In this document: positions 55,846 through 64,000 of the stretch, in pieces
Layout: every line of letters begins with the position of its first letter
How positions within the stretch are numbered: position 1 is the first letter of the stretch
Source: Pseudoflavonifractor intestinihominis
GTDB lineage: Bacteria; Bacillota; Clostridia; Oscillospirales; Oscillospiraceae
Assembly (NCBI RefSeq): GCF_040096055.1
Contig: NZ_JBBMFK010000021.1
Span: 1-64,000 of the forward strand
Length of the DNA: 64,000 bases
Reading direction: 5' to 3'
The notes under the pieces: generated by a model
What the model was told of the DNA's origin: nothing
The model's database searches: none
What the model saw: the letters and a program-made list of their open reading frames with translations, nothing else
Position numbers and translations under genes: made by a program

Positions 55846-58479
55846 ATGGATACAGAGAAACAGCGCTGGCATACGCTGGAGACGGAGCAAGTCCTCTCGT
55901 CTGTAAAGAGCGACCGGCAGCAGGGCCTGTCCGGGGCGGAGGCGGAGAGCCGCCTGGAGCAGTATGGCCCCAACGCCCTGAGCGAGGGAAAGAAGAAGTC
56001 GGTGCTCCAGGTGTTCCTGGAGCAGTTCAAGGACCTGATGGTGATGATCCTCATCGTCGCGGCCCTCATCTCCCTGGCCACCGGCGAGGCGGAGAGCACC
56101 ATCGTGATTTTCGCGGTGCTCATTCTCAACGCCGTGCTGGGCACGGTGCAGCACTTCAAGGCGGAAAAGTCCCTGGAGAGCCTAAAGGCCATGTCCGCGC
56201 CCAGCGCCAAGGTGATACGGGACGGGGTGCGCACCACGGTGCCGTCGCCCCAGGTGGTCCCCGGCGACATCGTGGAGCTGGAGGCCGGCGACATGGTGGT
56301 GGCCGACGGCCGCATCCTGGAGAATTACTCCCTCAAGGTCAACGAGAGCTCCCTTACCGGTGAGAGCGAGGCGGTGGAGAAGACCGCCGACGTGATCCCC
56401 AAGGGTGACGTGGCCCTGGGCGACCGGAAGAACATGGTGTTCTCCGGCTCCCTGGTGACCTACGGCCGGGCGGTCTTTGTGGTCACCGGCACAGGCATGG
56501 ACACCGAGCTGGGCAAGGTGGCCGCCCTGATGAACCAGACCCAGCAGCGCAAGACCCCCCTCCAGCAGAGCCTGGACAACTTCTCCAAAAAACTGGCCAT
56601 CATCATCATGGCCATCTGCGCCCTGGTGTTTGTCCTGGCCCTGTACCGCCAGAAGCCCATTCTGGACGCCCTGATGTTCGCCGTGGCCCTGGCGGTGGCC
56701 GCCATCCCCGAGGCCCTGTCCTCCATCGTCACCATCGTCCAGGCCATGGGCACCCAGAAGATGGCCCGGCAGAACGCCATCATGAAGGATCTGAAGGCGG
56801 TGGAGACCCTGGGCGCCGTGTCCGTTATCTGCTCGGACAAGACGGGCACCCTGACCCAGAACAAGATGACCCCCCAGAAGATTTACGCCGACGGCATGCT
56901 GCTGGACGGGGACCAGCTGGACCTGGCCAACGACGTGCAGCGGCTGCTGCTGAAGGAGGCCCTTCTGGCCAGCGACGCCACCACAGACAAGGAGACCGGC
57001 GCCGAGATCGGCGACCCCACCGAGGTGGCCCTGGTCATGCTGGGTAACCGCATCGGCGTGGACGAGGTGGCCTACCGCCGCCAGCACCCCCGTCTGGGCG
57101 AGCTGGCCTTTGACTCAGACCGGAAGCTGATGTCCACCTTCCACAGTGTGGAGGGTGTGCCCACTCTGTACACAAAGGGCGCCATCGACGTGCTGCTGGA
57201 GCGCTCGGCCTGGCTGCTCACCAGCCAGGGCAAGGTGGAGATGACCCAGGAGCGCCGGGCGGAGATCGCCCGGGTGAATACGGAGCTGTCCCGGCAGGGC
57301 CTGCGGGTGCTGTCCTTCGCCTGCAAGGAGCTGGAGGCGGTCCGCCCCCTGACCCTGGAGGACGAGCGGGACTTCACCTTTGTGGGCCTGATCTCCATGA
57401 TCGACCCGCCCCGTCCCGAGGCCATCCAGGCCGTGGCCGACGCCAAGCGGGGCGGCATCCGCACCATTATGATCACCGGCGACCACAAGATCACCGCCTC
57501 TGCCATCGCACGCCAGCTGGGCATCTTCCGGGATGGAGACGAGGCCCTGTCCGGCGTGGAGCTGGACGCCATGAGCGACGATGAGCTGGACCAGCGGCTG
57601 GAGAAGATCTCGGTCTATGCCCGCGTGTCCCCTGAGAACAAGATCCGCATCGTGGGGGCCTGGCAGAGAAAGGGCCGCATCGTGTCCATGACCGGCGACG
57701 GCGTCAACGACGCCCCCGCCCTCAAGGCCGCCGACATCGGTGTGGCCATGGGCATCACCGGCACCGAGGTCAGCAAGGACGCCGCGTCCATGATCCTCTC
57801 CGACGACAACTTTGCCACCATCGTCAAGGCGGTGGTCAACGGCCGCGGCGTGTACACCAACATCAAGAACGCCATCAATTTCCTGCTGTCGGGCAACATG
57901 GCGGGCATCTTCTGCGTGCTCATCACCTCCCTGGCCAACCTGCCCATGCCCTTCGCGGCGGTGCACCTGCTGTTCATTAACCTGCTCACCGACTCCCTCC
58001 CCGCCATCGCCATTGGCGTGGAGCCGGCGGGGAAGGGCCTGCTGGACCAGAAGCCCAGAGACCCCAAGGAGCCCATCCTCACCCGCTCCCTGCTCACCCG
58101 CATCATGGTCTACGGCGCCCTGATCGCCGCCGCCACCATGGGGGCCTTCTTCCTGGGCCTGAACAACGGCGGAGACGCCCTGGCCATGACCATGGCCTTC
58201 TCCACCCTCACCCTGGCCCGGCTGTTCCACGGCTTCAACTGCCGGGGCGAGTCCTCCCTGTTCCGCCTGGGCCTGACCACCAACAAGGCCAGCCTGGGCG
58301 CCTTTGCCGCCGGCGTGGTGCTCCTGGCCGCGGTGCTCTTCATCCCCGGCCTGACCACCCTGTTCCAGGTGGCGCCCCTCACCCTGCCGCTGGCGGGGGC
58401 CATTGTGGGCCTGGCCCTGGTGCCCACCCTGATCATCCAGGCGTGGAAGCTGATTCGGGACCTGAAGAAGGGCCGCTGA
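55846..58479 (+). CDS. Calcium-type cation-transporting P-type ATPase
   Basis: An 877-residue P2-type ATPase. In order: an N-terminal cation-ATPase domain (1-70), actuator domain with SSLTGESE (about 165-172), helix M4 VAAIPEALSSIVT (Glu ligand region), phosphorylation site CSDKTGTLTQNKMT (Asp near 330), the nucleotide-binding domain with KGAIDVLLERS, hinge MTGDGVNDAPALKAADIGVAMG (about 610-632), and M5-M6 with NMAGIFCV and LLFINLLTDSLPAIAIG. These M4 and M6 features suit calcium export. GAAGGTGG lies before the ATG. The operator-like promoter suggests induction by an ion or stress signal. Confidence 0.93.
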   Translation: MDTEKQRWHTLETEQVLSSVKSDRQQGLSGAEAESRLEQYGPNALSEGKKKSVLQVFLEQFKDLMVMILIVAALISLATGEAESTIVIFAVLILNAVLGTVQHFKAEKSLESLKAMSAPSAKVIRDGVRTTVPSPQVVPGDIVELEAGDMVVADGRILENYSLKVNESSLTGESEAVEKTADVIPKGDVALGDRKNMVFSGSLVTYGRAVFVVTGTGMDTELGKVAALMNQTQQRKTPLQQSLDNFSKKLAIIIMAICALVFVLALYRQKPILDALMFAVALAVAAIPEALSSIVTIVQAMGTQKMARQNAIMKDLKAVETLGAVSVICSDKTGTLTQNKMTPQKIYADGMLLDGDQLDLANDVQRLLLKEALLASDATTDKETGAEIGDPTEVALVMLGNRIGVDEVAYRRQHPRLGELAFDSDRKLMSTFHSVEGVPTLYTKGAIDVLLERSAWLLTSQGKVEMTQERRAEIARVNTELSRQGLRVLSFACKELEAVRPLTLEDERDFTFVGLISMIDPPRPEAIQAVADAKRGGIRTIMITGDHKITASAIARQLGIFRDGDEALSGVELDAMSDDELDQRLEKISVYARVSPENKIRIVGAWQRKGRIVSMTGDGVNDAPALKAADIGVAMGITGTEVSKDAASMILSDDNFATIVKAVVNGRGVYTNIKNAINFLLSGNMAGIFCVLITSLANLPMPFAAVHLLFINLLTDSLPAIAIGVEPAGKGLLDQKPRDPKEPILTRSLLTRIMVYGALIAAATMGAFFLGLNNGGDALAMTMAFSTLTLARLFHGFNCRGESSLFRLGLTTNKASLGAFAAGVVLLAAVLFIPGLTTLFQVAPLTLPLAGAIVGLALVPTLIIQAWKLIRDLKKGR

Positions 58480-58504
58480 GCCGGAAAAATCATCCCATAA
58501 ACCA

Positions 58505-58545
58505 ACCGGGGTCCGGTCCGCACACAGTGCGGACCGGACCCCGGT
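58505..58545. terminator. Terminator between the ATPase and the convergent gene
   Basis: A perfect 18-bp stem (ACCGGGGTCCGGTCCGCA arm) with a 5-base loop. The plus side continues CTGTTATT; the minus side has TTGGTTTATGGG. Confidence 0.8.
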
Positions 58546-58548
58546 CTG

Positions 58549-58944
58549 TTATTCCCGCATATCGCACCGGGCGTGGAAGTCCAGATACTGGGACTCGGTC
58601 TGGACCACCAGGCGGCGGGAGCCGTCTTCGCTCAGGTCCAGCTCGGCGGGGAGGATGAAATGGACCCCCTCCGCCTGGACGTCCATGGGCCGGGTGCTGT
58701 GGTGGGCGGGGAGGAGCAGGGTGCGCATCCCCCGGGGAAAGGCACGGCCCTCCTTGTCCAGCTCCAGCAGCGTGATGGCCACAGCGGTGCGGGTGTCGGG
58801 CGGGACGGCGGGCAGGGTGAAGGCAAACTCCACCACGCAGCCGCCGGCGGCCGGGGGGATGCTCCCCAGGTAGTGCACCAGCAGCCCGTCCTGGGCGTGT
58901 GCCTCCACGGTCTGCCTGTTGGCGTGCGCTTGGGCGTGTTCCAT
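58549..58944 (-). CDS. Uncharacterised 131-residue protein
   Basis: A soluble protein with no signal peptide or membrane segment. The N-terminal part is His/Ala-rich (MEHAQAHANRQTVEAHAQDG). The rest looks like a single beta-sandwich: CVVEFAFTLPAVPPDTRTAVAITLLELD, then MRTLLLPAH and EGVHFILPAELDLSEDGSRRLVVQTESQYLD. I do not recognise the family. The ATG at 58944 has GAGGCGG upstream. It stands alone between two terminators, with a hairpin (CATACGC and GCGTATG, 58970-58992) in its upstream region that could be an operator. Confidence 0.6.
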   Translation of the reverse strand: MEHAQAHANRQTVEAHAQDGLLVHYLGSIPPAAGGCVVEFAFTLPAVPPDTRTAVAITLLELDKEGRAFPRGMRTLLLPAHHSTRPMDVQAEGVHFILPAELDLSEDGSRRLVVQTESQYLDFHARCDMRE

Positions 58945-59026
58945 AACAGTACCGCCTCTCGGCAAAATTCATACGCCCTGTGAGAGCGTATGTACCTATG
59001 AATCGGGCGGCGAGGCGGCAGCAGAG

Positions 59027-59069
59027 AAAAAAGCTGGAAGAGACGGGAGAGGACCGTCCCTTCCAGCTT
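59027..59069 (-). terminator. Terminator of proBA
   Basis: A 16-bp stem with one mismatch (AAGCTGGAAG arm) and a 7-base loop; the minus strand continues TTTTCTCT. Confidence 0.85.
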
Positions 59070-59073
59070 ATGC

Positions 59074-60318
59074 TCACCGCACCTGTCCGGTGCCGTAGAT
59101 GACGTACTTGGAGCTGGTCAGCTCCTCCAGGCCCATGGGGCCCCGGGCGTGCATCTTCTGGGTGGAGATGCCGATCTCCGCCCCCAGGCCGAACTCAAAG
59201 CCGTCGGTGAAGCGGGTGGAGGCGTTGACATATACCGCCGCCGCGTCCACCTCGTCCAGGAAGCGCTGGGCGGCAAAGTAGTCGGAGGTGACGATGGCCT
59301 CTGAGTGGCCGGTGCCGTGGGCGGCGATAAAGTCCGTGGCCTCGTCCTGGTCCTCCACCACCTTGACGGCCAGGATGTAGTCGCCGTACTCGGTGTCCCA
59401 GTCCTCCGGCGTGGCGGGCACCGCGCCGGGCAGGATGGCGCAGGTCTCGGGACAGCCGCGGAACTCCACGTGCTTGTCGGCCAGGCGGACCTGGGCCATG
59501 GGCAGGAACTGAGCCGCCACCGCCCGGTCCACCAGCAGGCACTCGGCGGCGTTGCACACCGAGGGGCGGGAGCACTTGGCGTTGTAGAGGATGTCGGCCG
59601 CCATCTGCAGGTCGGCCTTCTCGTGGACATAGATGTGGCACACGCCCACGCCGGTCTGGATGACGGGCACCCGGGCATTCTCCACCACCGAGCGGATGAG
59701 GCCCGCGCCGCCTCGGGGGATGAGCACGTCCAGATATTCGGTCAGGCCCATCAGCTCGGCGGCGCTCTCCCGGCTGGTGCTGGCCACCAGGGATACGCAG
59801 TCCATGGGCAGGCCGGACCGCTCCAGAGCGTCCCGCATGATGGACGTCAGGGCCATGTTGGAGTGGAGGGCCTCCTTGCCGCCGCGGAGGATGACCGCGT
59901 TGCCCGACTTGAGACACAGGGCGGCGGCGTCCACCGTCACGTTGGGCCGGGCCTCATAGATGATGCCGATGACCCCCAGAGGGACCCGGCGGCGACCGAT
60001 GATGAGCCCGTTGGGCCGCTTCTCCATCTTTGTGACCTGGCCGATGGGGTCGGGCAGCGCGGCCACCTGCCGCACCCCCTCCACAATGCCGGCGATCCGC
60101 TTCTCATCCAGGGCCAGCCGGTCCTGGAGAGACTGGCGCATGCCGCTCTCCCGGGCGGCGTCCAGATCCCGGGCGTTGGCGGAGAGAATCTCCTCCTGCC
60201 GGTCCAGCAGCGCCTGGGCGATGGCCTCCAGCGCTTTGTTCTTCTGGGCGGTACCCGCCACGGACAGTACCCGGGCGGCGACTTTGGCGGCCAGCCCCTG
60301 GCCTTCCAGAATTGTCAT
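59074..60318 (-). CDS. proA: Gamma-glutamyl phosphate reductase
   Basis: A 414-residue enzyme reducing glutamyl 5-phosphate to the semialdehyde in proline synthesis. Aldehyde-dehydrogenase-like features: RRVPLGVIGIIYEARPNVTVDAAALCLKSGNAVILRGGKEA (about 111-151), IPRGGAGLIRSV, the catalytic cysteine in YNAKCSRPSVCNAAECLLV (about 247-265) and the final HARGPMGLEELTSSKYVIYG. A GGGGG stretch before the ATG is the likely ribosome site. It follows proB by 63 bases in the same direction. Confidence 0.97.
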   Translation of the reverse strand: MTILEGQGLAAKVAARVLSVAGTAQKNKALEAIAQALLDRQEEILSANARDLDAARESGMRQSLQDRLALDEKRIAGIVEGVRQVAALPDPIGQVTKMEKRPNGLIIGRRRVPLGVIGIIYEARPNVTVDAAALCLKSGNAVILRGGKEALHSNMALTSIMRDALERSGLPMDCVSLVASTSRESAAELMGLTEYLDVLIPRGGAGLIRSVVENARVPVIQTGVGVCHIYVHEKADLQMAADILYNAKCSRPSVCNAAECLLVDRAVAAQFLPMAQVRLADKHVEFRGCPETCAILPGAVPATPEDWDTEYGDYILAVKVVEDQDEATDFIAAHGTGHSEAIVTSDYFAAQRFLDEVDAAAVYVNASTRFTDGFEFGLGAEIGISTQKMHARGPMGLEELTSSKYVIYGTGQVR

Positions 60319-60381
60319 ATCGATCCCCCATTTCTCCGCTGACGCGGTGAGATTTTTATATAAAATATATGTATGCAGCGA

Positions 60382-61203
60382 TTACAGCGCCTGCTTGCCT
60401 GAGGAGAACCGGGTGCCGATGTCCTCCCCGGCCACGATGCCGTACAGGTCCTCCACCTGCGCACCGTTGGTGATGACCATGTCCACCCCGGCGGACATGG
60501 CAATCTCGGCGGCGTTGAGCTTGGTCTGCATGCCGCCGGTGCCCCGCCAGGTGCCCGCGCCCCCCGCCATGGCCCGCAGCTCAGGGGTCACCGCGTCCAC
60601 ATGGTGGATGAGTTTGGCGTCCGGGTTGCTGTGGGGGTCGGCGTCGTAGAGACCGTCGATGTCGCTCAGGAGCACCAGCAGGTCGGCCTTTACCAGCCGG
60701 GCCACAATGGCGGACAGGGTGTCGTTGTCGCCCAGCACCTTGCACTTGCCCGTCTCGATCTCGGCAGAGGACACCGAGTCGTTCTCGTTGACCACCGGGA
60801 TGACCCCCAGCTCCAGAAGGGATTCAAAGGTGTTGCGCAGGTGTTCCGCCCGGACGGGGGCGTCCACATCCTCGCCGGTGAGCAGGATCTGGGCCACCAT
60901 CCGGTTGTACTCCCCGAAGAGCTTGTCATAGAGGTGCATGATGGCGCACTGGCCCACAGCGGCGGCGGCCTGCTTCATCCGCAGCTCGCGGGGCCGCTCC
61001 TTCAGCCCCAGCTTGGTGGTGCCCACGCCGATGGCGCCCGAGGACACCAGCACGATCTCGTGGCCCATGCCCTCTAGGTCGGACAGCGTGCGGGCCAGAC
61101 GCTCCATATTGTGCAGATTCAGCCGTCCGGTGTCGTGGGTGAGGGAGGAAGTGCCCACTTTCACCACAATTCGGAGGCGTTGTGTCTGTGTTTCCACGTT
61201 CAT
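60382..61203 (-). CDS. proB: Glutamate 5-kinase
   Basis: A 273-residue kinase for the first step of proline synthesis. It has the amino-acid-kinase start IVVKVGTSSLTHDTGRL, SSGAIGVGTTKLG, NENDSVSSAEIE (substrate site), GDNDTLSAIVARLVKADLLVLLSDIDGLYDADP and GTGGMQTKLNAAEIA. It lacks the C-terminal PUA domain of E. coli ProB, as in many Firmicutes. AAGGAG lies only two bases from the ATG at 61203; a GTG two codons on (61197) has better spacing and may be the true start. Upstream is a 115-base leader from the promoter at 61319. Confidence 0.95.
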   Translation of the reverse strand: MNVETQTQRLRIVVKVGTSSLTHDTGRLNLHNMERLARTLSDLEGMGHEIVLVSSGAIGVGTTKLGLKERPRELRMKQAAAAVGQCAIMHLYDKLFGEYNRMVAQILLTGEDVDAPVRAEHLRNTFESLLELGVIPVVNENDSVSSAEIETGKCKVLGDNDTLSAIVARLVKADLLVLLSDIDGLYDADPHSNPDAKLIHHVDAVTPELRAMAGGAGTWRGTGGMQTKLNAAEIAMSAGVDMVITNGAQVEDLYGIVAGEDIGTRFSSGKQAL

Positions 61204-61318
61204 TCTCCTTAATCAATCATTTTCCCCGCGGAAAAGCGCGGAATTTAGCTGATACTTAATGCGGAGCTGGATCGCTTTACCTGACAGCAAAGCGCGGCGC
61301 AGCCCTGTTACTGCCGAT

Positions 61319-61347
61319 ATTGTAGCACAACTTTTCGCAACTATAAA
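61319..61347 (-). promoter_or_regulatory. Sigma-A promoter of proBA
   Basis: Minus strand TTTATA, 17-base spacer, TACAAT. The leader between this and proB can form a GC-rich hairpin near 61226-61242 but shows no recognised riboswitch. Confidence 0.65.
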
Positions 61348-61429
61348 GCATAAAACGCTCCGATGACGAAACAATCAGGAATTGTTCAATAAAAAATGAA
61401 TTTTTATGGGATTATCGACGTATTTGCTG

Positions 61430-61458
61430 TTGAAATTCTGCGAGATTCGATGTACAAT
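61430..61458 (+). promoter_or_regulatory. Sigma-A promoter of trmL-pgk
   Basis: TTGAAA, 17-base spacer, TACAAT, 34 bases before the trmL start. Confidence 0.75.
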
Positions 61459-61491
61459 AACACCGCTGTAAATGGGAGGTGGGCCGGATTT

Positions 61492-61983
61492 ATGCTGAAT
61501 CTAGTTCTGGTTGAACCGGAAATTCCGCAAAATACCGGCAACATCGCCCGCACCTGCGCGGCCACGCGCAGCCGCCTCCACCTGATCAAGCCCCTGGGGT
61601 TTGATATCTCGGACCGGGCGGTGAAGCGGGCCGGGCTGGATTACTGGCATATGGTGGACCTGACGGTCTATGAGAACCTGGAGGATTTCTTCGCCCGTAC
61701 CGGCGCGGAGGACCTCTGGCTCATGACCACCAAGGCTCCCCGCCCTTACACAGAGGCGGAATTCCGGGACGGGTGCTGGCTGTTCTTCGGCAAGGAGACG
61801 GCCGGTCTGCCCCAGGCGTTCCGTGAGGCCCACCGGGACCGGTGCATCCGCATCCCAATGCGCCCCGACGCGCGCAGCCTGAATCTGGCAAATTCCGTCG
61901 CCATAGTGACCTACGAAGCATTGCGCCAGTTAGAGTTCCCCGGATTGTCCGGGGAAGGAGAGATGAAAGGAGCTTTCGTATGA
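61492..61983 (+). CDS. trmL: tRNA (cytidine/uridine-34 2'-O)-methyltransferase
   Basis: A 163-residue SPOUT methyltransferase that methylates the wobble ribose of certain leucine tRNAs. Family signatures: LVLVEPEIPQNTGNIARTCAA (about 4-24), LDYWHMVDL, LFFGKETAGLP (SAM knot, about 97-107) and the closing CIRIPMRPDARSLNLANSVAIVTYEALRQ. GGGAGGTG precedes the ATG at 61492; the longer frame has no ribosome site. Its stop overlaps the pgk start as ATGA, so pgk translation is probably coupled to it. Confidence 0.95.
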   Translation: MLNLVLVEPEIPQNTGNIARTCAATRSRLHLIKPLGFDISDRAVKRAGLDYWHMVDLTVYENLEDFFARTGAEDLWLMTTKAPRPYTEAEFRDGCWLFFGKETAGLPQAFREAHRDRCIRIPMRPDARSLNLANSVAIVTYEALRQLEFPGLSGEGEMKGAFV

Positions 61984-63251
61984 ACTACAACAAGAAGACC
62001 GTGAAAGACATCGACGTCGCCGGCAAGAAGGTCCTCCTCCGCTGCGACTTCAACGTGCCCCTGGCCAAGGACGGCAGCGGCACCATCACCGATGACAAGC
62101 GGATCCGCGCCGCTCTGCCCACCATCCAGTACCTGCTGGACCAGGGCGCTGCCGTCATCGCCTGCTCCCACCTGGGCAAGCCTGTCGCCACCTTTGACTC
62201 CTATGTGAAGAAGCAGGCCGAGAAGGGCAAGGACCCCGCCTCCATCACCGAGGAGCAGTGGAAGAAGTCCCTGGCTCAGCTGTCCCTGGCCCCTGTTGCC
62301 AAGCGCCTGAGCGAGCTGCTGGGCAAGGACGTCATCATGGCCAAGGACGTGGTGGGCCCCGACGCCATGGCCAAGGCCGCCGCGCTCCAGCCCGGCCAGA
62401 TCATGCTGCTGGAGAACACCCGCTTCGAGAAGGGCGAGACCAAGAACGATCCCGAGCTGGCCAAGAAGATGGCTTCCATGGCTGAGATCTATGTGTCCGA
62501 CGCCTTCGGCGCCGTGCACCGCGCTCACGCCTCCACCGCCGGCGTGGCCGACTACCTGCCCGCCGTGTCCGGCTTCCTGATCCAGAAGGAGCTGGAGATC
62601 ATCGGCGGCGCTCTGGCCAACCCCAAGCGTCCTCTGGTGGCCATCCTGGGCGGCTCCAAGGTCTCCTCCAAGATCGGCGTGATCAACAACCTGCTGGAGA
62701 TCGCCGACACCATCATCATCGGCGGCGGCATGGCCTACACCTTCTCCGCCGCGCAGGGCGGCAAGGTGGGCGACAGCCTGCTGGAGGCCGACTGGGAGTC
62801 CTATGCCAACGACATGGTGAAGAAGGCCGCTGAGAAGGGCGTCAAGCTGCTGCTGCCCGTGGACACCGTGGTGGCCAACGCCTTTGCCCCCGACGCTGAG
62901 AGCAAGGTGGTCAAGAACGGCGAGATCCCCGACGGCTGGCAGGGTCTGGACATCGGCCCCGAGACCGTGAAGCTGTACTGCGACGCCGTGAAGGACGCCG
63001 GCACCGTGATCTGGAACGGCCCCATGGGCGTGTTCGAGTTCCCCGCCTTCGCCAAGGGCACCGAGGCTGTGGCCGAGGCTCTGAGCAAGACCAGCGCCAT
63101 CACCATCATCGGCGGCGGCGACAGCGCGGCGGCCGTGCAGCAGCTGGGCTATGCCGACAAGATGACCCACATCTCCACCGGCGGCGGCGCCTCCCTGGAG
63201 TTCATGGAGGGTAAGGAGCTGCCCGGCGTGGCCTGCCTGCTGGACGCCTGA
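61980..63251 (+). CDS. pgk: Phosphoglycerate kinase
   Basis: A 423-residue glycolytic enzyme making ATP from 1,3-bisphosphoglycerate. It starts MNYNKKTVKDIDVAGKKVLLRCDFNVPL and continues with IRAALPTIQYLLDQGA, CSHLGKP, LLENTRFEKGE, and SDAFGAVHRAHASTAG in the N-domain. Nucleotide part: ILGGSKVSSKIGVINNLL, GGGMAYTF, WNGPMGVFE and GGGDSAAAV, with STGGGASLEFMEGKELPGV near the end. AAAGGAG lies in the trmL end. Codon use is strongly biased, as for a highly expressed gene. tpiA follows after an unusually long spacer. Confidence 0.98.
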   Translation: MNYNKKTVKDIDVAGKKVLLRCDFNVPLAKDGSGTITDDKRIRAALPTIQYLLDQGAAVIACSHLGKPVATFDSYVKKQAEKGKDPASITEEQWKKSLAQLSLAPVAKRLSELLGKDVIMAKDVVGPDAMAKAAALQPGQIMLLENTRFEKGETKNDPELAKKMASMAEIYVSDAFGAVHRAHASTAGVADYLPAVSGFLIQKELEIIGGALANPKRPLVAILGGSKVSSKIGVINNLLEIADTIIIGGGMAYTFSAAQGGKVGDSLLEADWESYANDMVKKAAEKGVKLLLPVDTVVANAFAPDAESKVVKNGEIPDGWQGLDIGPETVKLYCDAVKDAGTVIWNGPMGVFEFPAFAKGTEAVAEALSKTSAITIIGGGDSAAAVQQLGYADKMTHISTGGGASLEFMEGKELPGVACLLDA

Positions 63252-63511
63252 TTAGACAGGGAGCCGCCGCGCGAGCGAAAGCGAGCCGCGCCGAAGGCGC
63301 GTCCAAGCGTTTGCGCAGCAGACCTTGCCGCAGGGCGAATTCATTTCGCCCGAGGATGTAACACCTAAGGGGTCCCCGACGGAGCGCTGCTCCGCCGGGG
63401 ATGCCTCCCTGAACGGGCAGCTTGACCGAGATGCCCGATCTCCGCAGGGCGCGACGAGTCCGGCGCGCCGCCTGCGCAAAGCTTCATATATATGGAAAGG
63501 ATTGAACTGCA
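63252..63511 (+). repeat. pgk-tpiA spacer, probable dispersed intergenic element
   Basis: A 260-base GC-rich spacer where a few tens of bases would be usual. It contains several inverted repeats (GGCGAATTCATTTCGCC at 63335-63351; GGAGCGCTGCTCC near 63379; GCGAGCGAAAGCGAGC near 63273). Both strands are open for 80-90 codons, but neither reading looks like a protein family. The segment ending GCGCGTCCAAGCG resembles GCCGCGTCCAACCG in the ilvN-ilvC spacer. It may be a mobile palindromic element kept within the operon. Confidence 0.45.
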
Positions 63512-64000
63512 ATGAACCGCCGCTACCGCAAGACCATCATCGCCGGAAACTGGAAGATGAACAAGACCCTCTCCGAGACCCGCGCCTTCGCCGAGGAGAT
63601 TAAGGACATGCTGGGCAGACCCAAGTGGTGTGAGGTCGTCCTCTGCGTGCCCTATGTGAACATTCCCGCCGCTGTGCGCCTGTTCAAGGAGAGCCGCATC
63701 GCCATCGGCGCTGAGAACTGCCACTATGAGTCCCACGGCGCCTACACCGGCGAGGTCTCTGCCGAGATGCTCAAGGAGCTGGGCGTGAAGTACGTCATCA
63801 TCGGCCACTCCGAGCGCCGTCAGTACTACAATGAGACCGACTTCACCGTCAACAAGAAGGTCCACGCCGCTCTGGAGGCCGGCCTGCACCCCATCGTCTG
63901 CGTGGGCGAGAGCCTGGAGCAGCGTGAGCTGGGCGTCACCATGGAGCTGATCGCCTATCAGGTCAAGGCCGCTCTGGCCGGTGTGCCCGCCGACAAGATG
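63512..64000 (+). CDS. tpiA: Triosephosphate isomerase, 3' end outside the window
   Basis: The first 163 residues of a roughly 250-residue TIM barrel interconverting glyceraldehyde-3-phosphate and dihydroxyacetone phosphate. RKTIIAGNWKMNKT carries the catalytic Asn and Lys, GAENCHYESHGAYTGEVSAEML follows, and VKYVIIGHSERRQYYNETD carries the catalytic His. The catalytic Glu segment is beyond the start of this loop: LHPIVCVGESLEQREL is present, while the later glutamate motif lies outside the window. GGAAAGGATTGAACTGCA precedes the ATG. It is probably cotranscribed with pgk. Confidence 0.96.
   Translation, partial: MNRRYRKTIIAGNWKMNKTLSETRAFAEEIKDMLGRPKWCEVVLCVPYVNIPAAVRLFKESRIAIGAENCHYESHGAYTGEVSAEMLKELGVKYVIIGHSERRQYYNETDFTVNKKVHAALEAGLHPIVCVGESLEQRELGVTMELIAYQVKAALAGVPADKM

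Noticed and set aside
1..64000. tRNA or rRNA genes
   Set aside because: No cloverleaf-like segment or conserved rRNA string was noticed on either strand; a tRNAscan run would settle it.

Overview
The window reads as chromosomal DNA from a high-GC member of the Clostridia. The most likely home is the Oscillospiraceae (the Flavonifractor / Lawsonibacter / Pseudoflavonifractor neighbourhood). This rests on GC-rich codon use together with strong AGGAGG-type ribosome binding sites, sigma-A promoters with 17-base spacers, a T-box leader, S-layer homology (SLH) proteins, a DUF1540 protein, an Rnf-type cluster and a type I-C CRISPR system. That is inference from gene content; no rRNA or tRNA gene was seen.

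Layout. 1-10 kb: tandem terminators, a small Xre regulator, an SLH surface protein, SfsA, an ammonium transporter fused to a PII domain behind a hairpin-rich leader, a GNAT enzyme, a GDSL-like protein that seems to lack its serine, two small membrane proteins and L-asparaginase. 10-17 kb: two tiny divergent genes sharing an inverted repeat, recR, rpe, threonine deaminase (ilvA), then an xpaC-telA-TPM operon. 17-25 kb: a 2016-residue surface protein (LamG, metallophosphoesterase, PHP-like, choice-of-anchor-I and SLH parts), DUF1858, a gamma-carbonic-anhydrase-like protein, a membrane protein and DUF1540. 25-30 kb: an Rnf-like operon in the order C-D-G-E-A with no rnfB and with several cofactor motifs altered. 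30-34 kb: T-box, ilvB, ilvN, ilvC. 34-42 kb: an AT-rich acetyltransferase island, an Xre-membrane protein, a decayed type I-C CRISPR array, a cas4 stub and intact cas7-cas8c-cas5c-cas3. 42-50 kb: a GntR/FCD regulator divergent from ilvD, a sigma factor with a three-unit DUF4367 protein, pyrB. 50-55 kb: a split chromate transporter, an ECF sigma / RsgI-like anti-sigma / repeat-protein operon, and NAD synthetase. 55-64 kb: a small repeat protein, a Ca2+-type P-ATPase, proBA, trmL, pgk and the start of tpiA.

How the genes work together. Most of isoleucine/valine synthesis lies here in three separately controlled pieces: ilvA from its own promoter, ilvBNC behind a T-box with a probable valine specifier, and ilvD facing an FCD regulator whose promoter overlaps that of ilvD. 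Nitrogen supply (amt-PII, asparaginase), proline synthesis (proB, proA), pyrimidine synthesis (pyrB), NAD synthesis and lower glycolysis (pgk, tpiA) fill the rest of the housekeeping set. Two sigma/anti-sigma modules and two SLH proteins point to envelope sensing and surface display.

The most unusual parts are the Rnf-like complex, which lacks RnfB, the cysteines expected in RnfA/RnfE and the nucleotide-binding motifs expected in RnfC; and the CRISPR locus, which keeps interference genes and hairpin-preserving repeats but has lost its adaptation genes.
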